Positions 23,677-36,800 of a DNA stretch of 64,000 nucleotides are shown here, one piece after another. The notes under the pieces are model-generated. The model worked only from the letters and a program-made list of their open reading frames with translations, ran no database searches and was not told the origin of the DNA. The stretch is from Cyanoderma ruficeps (lineage: Eukaryota > Chordata > Aves > Passeriformes > Timaliidae). The stretch spans positions 5,821,521-5,885,520 of the forward strand of contig VZDJ01000090.1 in NCBI GenBank assembly GCA_008694505.1, written 5' to 3'. The position numbers and the translations under genes are program-made. The stretch's first letter is position 1, and every line of letters starts with the position of its first letter.

Positions 23677-25862
23677 GAACAAAGAGAGCAGGTTAGTGCA
23701 TGGGCTTAAAAACAACAAACCCAGGGAGGCGTGAAGGGAGACACAAGGAAAGTTAAAAGAAATGAGTGGAGGGGTGCTTAGCAGAGGGAGGGGTTTTCTT
23801 GTTTGTTTGTTTTAATAACCAAGATCAGCTAAGGGAATGGGAAGCTGCTGCTAAAAGGATTGGAAGTCCTTCTTTCAGAAGAGGCACTGTTTTGTAAAGG
23901 GAACCTTTTTCTCTTGATGTGGATCTGAGCCCGAGGACCATTGACTGCTAGTGATGAGGATGCTGAAGCATGGACATGCATTTGGGTATTTCTTGTTTTC
24001 TCTGATCTCTAAATCTGTATTTTTATTTTGTGCAGGGTGAGGATTTAGTCCTCTTTCTCAGGCGGTTCCTCTGAAACCTTACTGTTAGGAAAGAGTTACA
24101 GGCAGCCTTTGCTGCAGGCACACACAAGATGAAGGGTAGGGTTTTCAACTCCTTTCAGATTGTGGAAAGTGTCAGCACATGGGTCCAGTATGCAGAACAC
24201 AAATTCAACAGTCTGCTTGGTGTGTGGCAGGAAAAGCTCTGTTAGAGGTAATTGTAGTTCAGGCTTTTGAACAAGCCTTTGTATTTCTCTCCTGTGCTAA
24301 CAAGCTATTGGTAAGGATATGCAAGCCAAACTCCTTTTATTTTAGCCATTCTCATCTCCTCCCAAGTACCTCTCCCCAAATCCAATATATTAAAAACTCC
24401 ACAAGCAAGGTAACAGTTTTCCTCAAGATTTTGCCCATCTCAGCCTTGCCAAGTGTGTCATCTGATGTAGGAGGCAGGTTCAAGTTCTGGTTAAAAATGC
24501 TTTAATGGGGAAATAAACAGTACAGTTATTCGAATACTTCTTCTCCAAGCACTGCATTCAGAAATCCACTTTACGAGAAACACAACTTTTTTTGGTTCTT
24601 ACTGACATTCTGACCATGTTACGAAACCCCTCACCAAATGGCATGGGAGACAACCACTTCCCATAAGCATCTCAGTGCTGAAACAGCCAGGGATGACTGG
24701 GAATGATGTGTTGTCATAGTTAAAAGCCTAGCTCTGCTTCAGCTCTCTTTGTGGTCTTCCTAAATGAACAGCTTCATGTGTTGGCACTCCGGCTGCTACC
24801 TGATCTGGGTGAAAACCCTCAGTTCTTCCCTGTTTAGACCAAGATTTGTCTTATAGTTTCAGTCAAGCTTCACATGACTTCATGGTATTTTGCATTTTAG
24901 CAATTTGCAAATGTATGAGCAGTGATCAAGGGCTTTTTTAGGAGGTGAAGCAAACAGTTAAAGGAATTTTAGATGTTGAATATCTTATTAATCGCAATTG
25001 CTCTTACAGTTTTCTACCAGTTAAGTTTAAGGTTTATAGGCAGAGCAAACAACTGACATTCCCCTCATTTCTCCTCACTTCAGATTGTTCTGTAGGAGTA
25101 GGACTGTCTGTGACTCTCAGTCTGCTGCTTTATCCTGCTCAGAACTGGTTCTGGTACTTCCCCAAATGGCAGCAGTAATTAATGGTGCTTGGCCCAACAA
25201 GATGGGTGTTAGTTGTTACATAACTGGCTGCATGAAAAAACCTCATACCTTTCATACATTGGTAAGCTCTTGGACAAGAACAGCATATCAGCTGAATTCT
25301 TAATAATAATTAGATTGTCACTGATAAATTGGTAGTATTGTAGAAGTATCACAAGCTTCTGAGGCTCACTAAAGTGTACTGAAGGTCGGGACTAGAAGCA
25401 CTAAAAAATGCATACGGGTATTCTCTTTGTGTGGAAATCCTGGTTCATTTTTTTAAAAAAATTACTTCCAGGATTCTTATTTGTTTTTTCTATTCATATT
25501 TCCAGATAAGGCTTTTTGGCATTTGTGGAACAGAAATGCATTTGTTTCAAACTTTTATTTCAAAAATGTATTTCATGTTCTAATATAAAATTTAAATCAA
25601 AACTGAGAGTAGCAATCAAAACAAAATTATTTTGTCAAAACAACATTCAATTGATTGAAATGATTTTTTATTTTTGTTTCATGGGTAACTTTGCAATGCA
25701 GTGTTTAATTCAACTGTGAAACAAAAGCAAATTTCAAAGTCTAGCTATCCTTTGAAGCAAAAAATTTTGGGTTGTATTTGGGCTCTTCTAGGTGGTGCTT
25801 AAGGGAGTGCTTCATCAGAATTCTACTGAACCTTTTTAATTAAAAAAAAAATTTAAAAGTGT

Positions 25863-26130
25863 TAGGATCTGACAGGACAAGAGGAAGGAGGCCTCAAGAT
25901 GTGCCAGGAGAGGTTCAAGTTGGACCTCAGGAAGACTTTTTTCACTGGAAAGGTTGTAAACCATTGCAGTGGGCTTTCCAGGGAAGTGGTGGAGCCACCA
26001 TCCCTGGAAACACTCACAAACAACTGGATGTGACATTCAATGCTGTGGTTTAGTTGACATGGTGGTGTTCAGTCAAAGGTTGGACTCAATGATCTTGGAG
26101 GCCTTTTCCCACCTAAATAATTCTATGACC
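25863..26130 (+). mobile_element. CR1 LINE 3' fragment, plus strand
   Basis: Contains, in order, CR1 3'-end phrases: AGGACAAGAGGAAGGAGGCC, CCAGGGAAGTGGTGGAGCC, TTGGACTCAATGATCTTGG and a terminal AATTCTATGACC, which corresponds to the short repeated 3' terminus of CR1. It is 5'-truncated, as CR1 copies usually are, and keeps only the very end of the reverse-transcriptase reading frame plus 3' UTR. Small open frames across it on both strands are remnants, not genes. There is no target-site duplication, as expected for CR1. Confidence 0.92.
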
Positions 26131-29100
26131 CTTAGGCTATGCTGAAATCTTCTTGTATTGATGTTATTATGGCACTTTGTATCTCTGTAACAGTTGTTCA
26201 GAGTCCATCTCTCTAGCTGTGTGTACATCTCCCTTGGAAATGTATTCTGTGTTTCTGCTCAGCAAATTGGGAAGCCTTTCATACCATTTCAACTTTTCTG
26301 ACTTCCATCTCTGTGAGCTGGTTATGAATCAAATTCTGGGTGGCCATCTGAGTCCGGCTGCTTGCAAAGGGAGCAAACAGTTGAAGGTAATGATAGTGTG
26401 AGTGTGAAGCCTATACATTTAATTTAGTGCATTCACTTTATTGGTTACTTCCCAGATTTGATTTAAAAGGGACCTTCCTTTAGAAGAACACATTCTGTTT
26501 ATTGCTTTGCATCTTTTCTTGTCCTGCATAACACTCATAACACATTACCTCTTTTTCTTCCTCATATAGAAGCTGTACTCTTAGGTAGTGAAATTCTTCT
26601 GGCAGCAGTCTTGTCAAGGGCCACAGTGTCGTGGATGCCTTGGGGACATTTTTACTTTATAGATTACTGCTTCATCTAAGTTTAAATTCTTCAGGATTGG
26701 CCTAAATCTGTTTCAGTGGGAGCACTCCACAAAAGAAAAACATGAATATAAGGGGAATATAATGAATATAATATGTTAGACAAATAGGCCAAGGATGAAG
26801 ATTAAAAGCACAGAACACAGTTAAGAATTTTCCTCTTGCTGGAAAATGTAAAGCATCTGACCTTGTCTGAACGGTGTGATGATCCTTATTTTTTGGAGGA
26901 CTGAGCTACTTAACCCACTCATGATACCTTGGTTATTCAGGTCTATCTGCCTTGAACTTGGATAGATACACCAATCTCATATTCCTTGAGAATATCAGCG
27001 CTGCAACTTCTGTAAATTTGGGATAGGTCACTGAACATCTGATCACCCATTCAATGGAAGTTGTGGTTCTGCAAACTTTGGAGATCTCACTCCCACTGGA
27101 GGTTAACAGAAGTACCAAAGTAATACCAATTGATTTTTTTCCCCATTAATTTGACCACCATTTGTTTTTCAAACCAGAAAAAGCATATTTTGTGATACAG
27201 AAAAGCTGCCCTAAGTAAATATGTATTGGGGCAATAGTGCAATAGTGTTGTTGGTTCAGTATTTCTCTGTAAATAGGCCTGTGACAAGACAGACAGAAAG
27301 GCATTCTTTGTCCAACAGCTGTCTCCTGTATTCACTAGCATTTTTTTACATGATTAATCACGTAACCTACTATATCATTATAAATTAAATTTAGTCTTAG
27401 GAGGACTGATTTAATTTGAAGAATATATTTTGCACCAGTCTTGGACATGAAGGGTTGGGGTATTAATGTATTTAGGCCTTAAAAAGTACGGAAATAAAAG
27501 CTCCCTCACCTCAGAGCTCAGAAATAAATAAATAAAACAGTTTATGTTGTGGACACGCTCACAATATTTCCTGCATGCTGGTGGAGCAGCACACATCACA
27601 AAGACAATAATATAAGCAGTAAAATACCCCAAGCAAACAGAAAGCATCTGTAGGTCTTGCCTAGCTGGCTGATATTATTGGGATGGTTGTTTTTAGCTTA
27701 CCATGCCATTAATGCTTTGCAAATATATATGTGCATGCTGAGGGTTAGTCGGGAATTGAACTGTGTTTATAATGGTTCTGTTCAATTGCTGCATTGTGCC
27801 TGAATGCCTGCAGATATGTAAGAGAACAGGAAAAGTACTTGAGAAACTATTAGACCATGTAGGAGCTGGTCCACCAGCCCTAGTCACAGGAGAATGTAAT
27901 GAGCCATAAACAGGATGGAAAGAAACATTTGGAAAGATGTTTGGAGAAGTCCTGGCATGTAACTCATGAAGTGTTTGTTAGCTGATGTCCCCACATTTCT
28001 TGTAGAAAGCAGATGAAGTTCCCTTGGAATGTGTATTGAGCCTCATCTAAGCTCTCTCCTTGGCTTTAGCAGGCTGGGCATCAAGTTCATGTTGGAAATT
28101 GTCAATTCACTCTGCCGGATGCAGTCAGAACCCACGGCTCTTGTTCAAGCCATTGCAGCCTGTGCTGCCTTCTGCCCCAAATCAGCACGGGCAGCACAGC
28201 TCTCCTGGCTGCAAATGCAGAAGTTAGAAAATGTCTGATGTTAACTTGGTTTTAAGTGTTACTTGATGGAATCTCCTCTGAGCATATGAGTTGGATGAAC
28301 GCTGAGGTCTCCTGATCTTTTTGTTCAGTCTTTCCTTATAGAGATAAATGGGCCGTTTTGCTGGCAAATGGCAATTGTAAGCATAATTCCAAAAGGGCTC
28401 CCAATAGGAAGATTTTAGCAACACAGGTAATGAAGCCCCACTAAGAAGGCAGGTTCCCTTTCAAGAATCAACAGTCCTCAGGTCAATAAGTCAGAGATTT
28501 TCCCAAAAGCTAACTTGGGCAAAAGAAATGAGTTTATCCCACTGGCTCAAAAAAAGTTATTAGCAGTACACATCCATAGAATTGTCTTCCTGACTGTGTG
28601 CGTTTAGGTTAGGTCTGGATTCCCTTTCTAGACTCAACTGTTTAGCAGAGATATGGCAGCAGCCTCAGAAATTGCTGATTCCTGTCTCAGGCATGACAAA
28701 TTTCACAGTATATTCTTCAATTCCTACTTCTATAGCAGTTTGTAAAGCATCTTCACTTACAGTTTTCTTTAATTTTCAGTGAGAAATACATTTTGTAATA
28801 GGGTCCTTCAGGTAAGGGGCCTGTTGCAGAAGTGTGTAAGACATTGCATTGTACAAGATCTTCAGATTTTTGCAACTGAAACTTCTAAAAGGTTCATATA
28901 AATGAGAGATTGCTGTATTTATGGGAAAATCTTAATATCATCTTGCTGTTATGCGAGGCATTTAAGAAATCCTGAAATATCTTTAAAGATGAAACAATGG
29001 GAAGCTGCTTACCTCATGACATAATAAGGCAAAATAAGGTCACGAAAAAAGTTGTGGTTGCAGCTCCAGCAACAGAACTGAATGAGTTATTTGTAAGAAA

Positions 29101-32100
29101 TAATTTATTTACTAAATACAGCTTTTCTTGTCCCATCAAATATACACAAGTTGATCAGTCTCTTTGATTCAGGAATCGTTGGAATTTATTCGATGACTGC
29201 TTTCAAAACTTATATTCTATGGACTCTCTGTAAAGGGAGGTGAAAGAAGGATGGCTGTGGTTTTAATACTATTTGCAAAAGCCTATTCTGTAATTTTCCT
29301 CTCTGGCACCCATCTTATAAATTTGCATTACATGATGCCAGGCATTTAGGAGTCTATAGTTTTGATGAAAGGGGGTAACAAGTTCAGCTTTCATACAAGA
29401 GTTAATGTTCATACAGCATGAGTTAATGTTTAGCAGATAGGAGGCTTCACACAGGTTTCTGAATTCTCACACATCCTTCATATTACATTTATTTTATTAA
29501 CCATATGACTGAAGTGGTAAACAATAAATGGAAAAAGGAGGTCACGATGTTGTATGGATGAAGTGGGGAATGGGGTGTGATTATTTCATGAGTGCACTGA
29601 TTCAGAAGCTCATGGTGAATGAAAGTAGATGTTTCTTTCCTCTGCATGGAAGGGCAGAAACATGTCATAAGTAGTTGCTGGTGTGCTGCATTCATGAAAG
29701 GAGCACAGCATTCACTTTCCAGCCACCAGAGAGTAAAGGAAAGACAGAGAGCTCTGCAGACATCTGTTACTTTGTTTGCCTACCTACCCCTGTTCCTGGA
29801 GGTTTTGAAGTAGGATTTGAAAAGTGCATGTGACAGTCATTGTATCTGGCCATACTTCATAACGACCTACTGACTTTAAGGAGCCAAAATTTGGACCTGC
29901 ATTATTTAGCCAGCAGTACACACAGGCCACTCTCAGTGAAAAGGCTGGGAACAAAATTTAGTTCCTAGTTTCCTGCCTATTATTTAGTACATATCTGATT
30001 TGAAATCTATTTTCTGCATACCCTTGCGTGCATATTCGTTGGCATGTGTGCTTCTTGCCATTATGGGGCAGATCCCATAGATTTTCTGCGTCATTAGTAC
30101 AGAGAGCCAGTCATTAAAAAAAAAAAAAGCTTATTTGCCTGAGCCGTTAAGATTTTTTCTCACAGTTCTGCCTGTGGCGCCTGTCACTAGCAGTCAAATA
30201 AGGACAATTTTACCATTCTCTCCTGCTGCTCTAATTTTTTTTTCAGTGCCAGTACATGTATTTGTTATTCTTTATAACTCCCTTTGAAGTTGGGAATCCA
30301 AGGGGAATCTAAAACCGACCAGATGTTTCTGCTGCTGGAGACACAGAAGACAGCAAGGATTAAGTTTAACTGAAACTTAGTTCTCTACAAAACCCCATTA
30401 CAGTGAGAATTTTTCCTCAGTTAGATTTATTTAGTATTTATATTTGCACTTGCCATCCTGGGTAGGTGATACCTCAAGTCATCTGGCCTGGGAGAAAAAT
30501 GGATGATTTATCCAAGTAAATAGTGTATCAGCAGCTGCCTGTGTTGATTTCCCTTATGGGGTTTCAGTTCCATTACACTGCATATTTCCCACCCACACTC
30601 TTTATACAGTATTTCATGTTGAGGAAAATCATTCCCATCTCTGTAACTTCAGAGAACAGATATGTGGAACCATTCAGGGAGAGGGCAATGCAACTCCTGT
30701 GTGCGTGGGGAGGGGTGACATACTTAAGAAGGTACTGGCCAGAAAACAGCACGACATTTTTAACTCCCTCTCCTGTCACGGCTGAAAGATGAGAGAAAGG
30801 AATAAAATCTGACATGGAAGACTGGGTATGAGAAAGAAGGGTTGTGCTAACCGCCTCAAAGTGAGGGCAGCAGTGTCTCTCAGGTGGGAAAGGACAGAAA
30901 GAAATGTTTTTTGTTTACTTCTGAGTTCAAGTGAGATGCTTTTGAAGCTGCAAGACAAGAATAAGCAAGAAAAAAGTTTTTAAAACAGTCTGTGATTTGA
31001 AATATATGTAGTCCTGTGCAGTATTCATCTCCAAGTTAAGCAGTGGGCAATCCTGCTGGCCTGCTTCTGCAGTCATGAGAAATAAACCACGAGAGAAAGG
31101 AATGCATGTTCAGGCCTCTATGTTCAGGAGGTCCAAATGGGAAGGCAGAAACAGAACAAGAGCTTGGTCTCTCTTTACCTTGGGCATGGCTTAAGATAAA
31201 GTTTGGATTCACTTTCAGATTTTAAACACCTCAGATTTCTGGAGTACTGGTTATTACCAAGTTAGCTCATCTGAGTTTTTGGGGCTGCCTGTCCCTGTGC
31301 CCGTCCGTCACACCCGTGCATAGCTGTTGAGCATCCTGGTACCGTTCAGCTGAGTCGGAAGGAACTGAAAGGAAGATTTATTTTCTACAGAATGGGTATC
31401 TAAGGAGAGGAGAAAAACTCAAAAGTAGTGCCCTGCTGAGGGAAAAACAAGCAGAACTTATCAGCTAAGTGTGTTTGGCAGAGGACAGTTGGCTGGCCAG
31501 CACAGAAGAGCCACAGCACAGGCTGTGTTCTGCTCACCGAGAACATTATCTTTGTTCTGGGAGGGAAGACCAAAGACAATTGTACCCCTCTTGTCTGCTG
31601 CTCACAGGCTCTGATTGCAAATCTATAGGAAGACAAGCTTTATCAGTATCTGTTTCATGTCTGAGCTGGTTTGGTTTTTTTGAAGTCCAGCCCTTTTTCA
31701 TGTTGTTGGTAAGTCAAGGTACATCTCTGGCAGATAGCGTTTTCCCTTTCCTCGCTGCTGTGGGATCCCAGCACCTCTTCCCTGATTTTTCTCTGTACGG
31801 ATTCACTTCATTGTTTCACACCAAATCTCGCTGCTTCGCAGGTCTTGATGTCACAGCCACCGTAATTGAGAAATAGTATCAGACTCTGCCTATGTTACTC
31901 TTTTAATTGGCCAGATGGATTGCTAACACCTTCACCGAGGCACTGTCCTCCATCATTAGCTGTTGGAGTTGCTGCCTAACATTGCAAGGCCCTGCACACC
32001 ACCCTAATTTGTTTTTAAACAGGAAAATCAAAATCCTGGTAATTGTATAGAGCCTCCCAATAACCACCAGGTAAAATGCATGCACTGTAACAAGCTGTCT

Positions 32101-32729
32101 TCAGAACAGCAAAAGGGAGCAGAGAAAATGATTTGCTAGTCCCTATACTTACTTAAAGCTGCTTTTCTTATTTCAAAATATAAAAAGAAATGAGGTCCTG
32201 GAAACAGTGGGTGATTTGGGATGTTCTGTAAGGCTTTGAGGAAAGAGAAAAAGAAAAAAAGTAATCACATGTTTTTAATTTTATATTTTTAGGACCTGAA
32301 TTTCACAGCTTTGTATAAAAGGAAAACAGGTTAAAATCACAGAATTTTGGATTTATGTATTTTCTCTTCTTTATTTTTTTGTCAAGGCATCAAGGCAGAT
32401 GGTATGAAAAGCATTTATATTGGTCTTTCTGCTGACGGAGCTTAACCTAATAATCCAGGACTTGGAACTGGGAGCTTCGATAAAAACACTTTCTGAGAGA
32501 TTTTTCTATTCAAAACACCAGGAGAAGTTTTTTAATTGACAACATCAAAAATTAGTATCCTGCCAGGACTACATTTCTTTGCACCTTATTACTCAGAACA
32601 AAAGATTAATATGTTCTCATTCTGAGCATGAGAGTTTTCAATAAAGTTTTCCTTAATTAAACCAAAGATGAAGTGAAATGGTTTACCACAGGATTGTGAG
32701 AGTGAAATGAGGAAAAGCCCAGTTCCATG
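26131..32729. other. Unique non-coding DNA, no gene seen
   Basis: AT-rich unique sequence. A 135-codon plus-strand frame (31469-31876) has mixed composition, no domain and no supporting splice context, and overlaps an opposite-strand frame; it is not called. An A-run lies at 30116-30128, and a pair of GAGTTAATGTT words 21 bp apart near 29399-29430. No transposon was recognised before the LTR. Confidence 0.55.
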
Positions 32730-32908
32730 TGTGATATGCTGACCCTGGCTGATCTGTAGGGTCCCACCAAAGCTACTCTATCACTCCCCTCCTCACCTGG
32801 ACTGGGGAGAGAAAATATTACTCCTGGGTTGTGATAAGGACAGGGAGAGATCACTCAACAATTGCCATCGTGGGCAAAACAAACTCACCGTGGGGAAAAA
32901 TAACGTAA

Positions 32909-32914
32909 TTTATT
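32909..32914 (-). promoter_or_regulatory. Polyadenylation signal AATAAA of the LTR
   Basis: Reads AATAAA on the minus strand, followed by a T-rich stretch, at the position where the related avian LTRs carry their poly-A signal. Retained after divergence of the surrounding LTR. Confidence 0.6.
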
Positions 32915-33639
32915 ACAAGTCAGATCAAAGTAGGATAATGAGAGAGAAAACCAAATCTTACAAACACTTTCTCCCCAACCCTCCTTTCTTCTTGAGTTTC
33001 TCTTCACTCCTAATTTTCTCTGACCCCTCCCTGCAGTGACACTGGGGGATGGGGAATGTGGGCTGAGGTCAGTTGACTCTGCCAATCCTTCTTCCTTAGG
33101 GGGAAGACTCCTCATACTCTTTCACTGCTCCAGCATGGGGTCCTCCCTGTGGGAGACAGCCCTCCATGAACTTCTCCAGCTTGAGTCCTTCCCACAAGCT
33201 ATTGTTCTTCACAAGCTGCTCCAGCATGGGTCCCTTCCACAGGGTGCAGTGCCTTCAAGAACTGGCTGCTCCATTGTGGATCTCCCACAGGGTCACTAGT
33301 CCTGCCAGCCAACCTGCTTCAGAGTGGACTTTTCTGTCCCTGGGGTCCCAGGAGTCTGCTCCAGCGTGGGCCTCCCAAGGGGGGGTAGTCTTCTTCAGGA
33401 ATCCACTTGCACTGCTGTGCTGTGTTCCATGGGCTGCAGGTGGATCTTTGCTCCACCATGGATCTCCATGAGTTGCTGGGGCACATTCTGCCTCACCATG
33501 GGCTGCACCATGGGCTGCAGGGGAATCACTGCTCCAGCACCTGGAGCACCTCCTGCCCCTCCTTCTCCATGACCTTGATGCCTGAAAAGTTGTTTCTCTC
33601 ACATATTCTAACTCCTTTCTACTGCTACTGTTCCACAGG

Positions 33640-33646
33640 TTTTTAT
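33640..33646 (-). promoter_or_regulatory. TATA-like box of the LTR (ATAAAAA)
   Basis: On the minus strand the sequence is GGGGGATAAAAACCTGTGG, about 190 bases after the LTR start, a plausible U3 core promoter. Activity is not shown. Confidence 0.4.
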
Positions 33647-33836
33647 CCCCCTTTTCAAGTGCATTGTCCCAGAGGAGCTGTCACAGTCACTGATGGGCTC
33701 AGCCTTGGCCAGTGGTGAGTTCATCTTGGGGCCATCCGGCCCTGGATCTCTTGGATGTAGGGGAAGCTTCTAGCAGATTCTCAAAGAAGCCATCCCTCTA
33801 GACCCCTTGCTACCAAAGTCTTGCCGTGCAAATAGT

Positions 33837-36800
33837 TATTTCTTTGTCCTAGTTTAAGCATTTGATTCTCTTCTGGTGATTGCTCTATTCTCTTGTTTTT
33901 GATGGTGTGCTAGATATTTTGAAATTTACAGACTTACCTCAGTCTTTGAAATTAAGAAATCTCAGCTTTGAAAATACCAAATTAAACTGTGATTCTGAGT
34001 TCCCCTTAATTGTGAGCACCTTGACATATAGAAGAGGCAGCATTCCCCTTTGTTCAGTTGCAGTCTGAACTTCATCCTTTAATCCAGCTGTACTGGGTAA
34101 AACTGAAAGATTGAAGCCAATGGATAAGAAGATAGTGTGGTTCAGATCTAAAATTTGAAGCTCAGCACTGTGCAGGCCCCACCTGCATTTTTAGATTTTT
34201 GTATGTGTGTGTTCTTGAGGCATTACAGTTGAAATATATACAGGAAACTAAGCTTAGCTGGAAGACTGTAACTTGTAAACATCTTCCCGTGTATGTTTTG
34301 ATAGAATGGTATGGGGGCGTAGGGCAGGGCTGTGGATTTAAAAAATACTTTTATGCTTTCGTAACACAACCCATAGTCCATTTTAGACTTAATTCTGATT
34401 AAACAAAGATACTCAGATGTGCCATGGAAGTTAGCAAATAGTGAAACAGGTTCTTCAGTATTGTGACACCAACACTCCAAAGCAGCCTGACCAAGTGGGA
34501 GGTTACACCCTTTGTTAGGTCAGTTTGTGATGTTTTTCCAGCTGCCCTGAAGTGTCTTGAAAGATAAATTAGTGTAATTTACAGTTGTCTTCTTCCATAT
34601 AGGAGCACTGCGGGCAAGAATGTGCAGTGGAAAGGGCCAGTTCTGCCAGCAGCAGGTGCCAAGGACATGGCTTACCTATTGTCAGTAACATTCTGTCTTA
34701 TACAGACAAGCAGGAATCTCTCTTTTATCTCTTGCAGTCTTGAGTATTAGAGTATATAGGCAATGAGTCCAAACCAACAGGGAGCCAGAGGGTAGATTGC
34801 ACATCTGACTGTGAGAGTCATCATCAGGCCAAGTACTCCATCAGGCCAGTTGGAAAAGCATCTTGTTACTGAGAGGTAGGGCTGGATTTAGTTGTGTCCA
34901 GCCCGCTCAATTAGAGAGGAAGGATTAGACAGCCCATAACAGAGCTGTGATACTCTTGAGCACCGATGGGTTACAAGTCCTTCTGCTGTGCTCAGAGTAG
35001 CACATGTGTGAATAGGGTAAGGACTTGGATGCAGCCCCAGTACCCCCAAACTGTCTGAGTTATTCCAACAAAGTAGCGTAAGACCACTGTGGAGCACATT
35101 CTCTGCCAGTTTGCATGCATTTGTGTTCTGTTGGTCTTGGAAAACATTGTGCCTCCTGTTCTCAAGCAGTGTTCCTATTTCCCTCATGGTTTAACAGCTG
35201 CCTTGCAGTTGTGGTCCTCAGATCTACTTTTCTTAGATCTCCAATTTGCCCCATGGCCTCTTTCATCTTCCTTTCCCAGGGCCCTGGACAGATTCTGAGC
35301 TCCCTGCTAGCTTGCTGTTGCTTTGTATCTGCCCTCAGATTGCGGGTGCTGGTGTTCTGACAGTCTACCCAAATCCTTCGTTGCTCAGAGGAAATAATAA
35401 CTCTCATTCAGCTGCTTTCTTAGCATTTATTGTGACATCCGAAGACAAATGCAAACTCATCTCTAGAATCATTATTCTCTTTGAAGAACAACGGATTGTC
35501 AGGGGAGACATTTTTTTGTGTGGATTCACTTAGAAGTTCTGTCCCCCAGTGTGGTTCTCCAGCTGCCCCTGTCATATCCTCCGTTGTTGTTTATCCAACT
35601 TTTAATAATTTCCTTTTCATGCTAGAAAAGGCCACATAATTTTCTCTCTGTGTGTGCATGTATTTGTATCTACTTCATGTTTTTTCATTTCTTTCAATTC
35701 ATAACATACAAAATGTATAGAAAAGGCATTCATTACACTAACTAATACATTTATTATTTATGCATGGTTTATATTTTTTGGCCTAAATTTTGTTGAGTAC
35801 CTAAGGATTTTGTGCACCTCCATTTAGTCATTAGGGTATTTCTTAATTGCCTCACGTCATGAATAATTTTTGGAAGAGACACACTGATTTTTGAATAGGG
35901 TACACCTGCTTCTGCGCAGAAATAAATGGAGGGGACCCTTGTTGGGGTTATTAGGAGAGGTAGAGACTATGAACATTGTTCTGTGTAATCAAAAGAAAGA
36001 ATATCGCTGAATACATTGCCAACCACATTGCTTCCCACAATGAGCATCAGCTATTTATTGTTCTTTTGGATCACCAAAGCTACTTTGAGGTACCAGTGTA
36101 ATACCTGAGTGGCTCTGGTTAAATTATTTTGGTTTCAAGTCATCTCTGTTTCTGATGGGAGATCAGGCTTGGTCTGGAACCAGCTAGAGGTGGTAGCTTA
36201 ATTTGCTCTATTAACATAAGCTTTCACCTTAAAGTGTCAAGATCAGCACAAGGCTTGCCTTTACAGGAGCGTGCACAGATATGAGGGTGAAAAATGTCTC
36301 AGAGAAACTGTCATTCAAGTCCTATGGGTAGAGTTGGAATGTTGTTTATTCTGCTCCCAATAGCAATGGCACCTTACCTTGTAGCAAAAAGGAACAGAAG
36401 GAAGCATCAGAGAGAACAGCCCTCCAGTCATGACTTTGGTTTTGACAGTTTACGCATTGGATAGCATTTGAAAAAAAAAAAAGACTCACAAATAATCGGG
36501 TACAACATCACTGGTTGTGACAGGAGACAGGGAAAAACAGCGGAAAATCAGTGGAAAACATTAGAAAGTGTAGCCCTTGTCATGCTGGAGTGAGCAGGAC
36601 TTTTTCAGCATCTTTTTTCATTTCTGTGTCCCTAAAAAAATCCCAAAAGCATGCAACATGTACTTCAGAGGAAAACTGAGCACCGTACCAGCCTGAAACA
36701 CCTCAGCCCTGGGCTGTCCCATACTTTGGCAGCACTCTCCCAGAGGACCTGGGGAAGCAGCATGTTCTGCCTGCCAGGGACAGTGGGATGGAGGCACTGA

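Larger units (their letters stand above)
18545..25862. other. Non-coding DNA; GC-richer block at 18.6-19.2 kb
   Basis: The longest open frame of the window (163 codons, plus, 18742-19233) lies in a GC-richer block. It overlaps a 110-codon frame on the opposite strand, shows no domain and has a Cys/Leu/Ser-rich, chance-like composition, so it is not called as a gene. Past it come AT-rich unique sequence, a pyrimidine tract (21619-21664), an A-run (23662-23676) and a candidate conserved element (20040-20350). No transposon was recognised before the CR1 at 25863. Confidence 0.55.
32730..33836 (-). mobile_element. Solo LTR of an avian endogenous retrovirus, minus strand
   Basis: On the minus strand this matches a common avian ERV LTR type as I know it. 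The + left edge TGTGATATGCTGACCCTGGC is the complement of the usual ...CCAGCCAGGGTCAACCCACCACA-type end. The middle is made of degenerate units of the 'ctccagcatgggtccc' and 'catgggctgcag' kind. The right part has GGGCTCAGCCTTGGCCAGTG and 'gctaccaaagtcttgcc'. A TATA-like box (33640-33646) and an AATAAA signal (32909-32914) are in order for minus-strand reading. No gag, pol or env sequence and no second LTR are seen nearby, so it is probably a solo LTR. The right boundary is uncertain by about 10 bp and I see no clear target-site duplication. A 115-codon minus-strand frame inside it is not a gene. Confidence 0.85.

Noticed and set aside
31469..31876. 135-codon plus-strand open frame
   Set aside because: An antisense frame overlaps it, there is no domain or signal, and composition is chance-like.
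33255..33602. 115-codon minus-strand frame
   Set aside because: It lies wholly inside the retroviral LTR and consists of its degenerate repeated units. It is not a viral or host protein domain.
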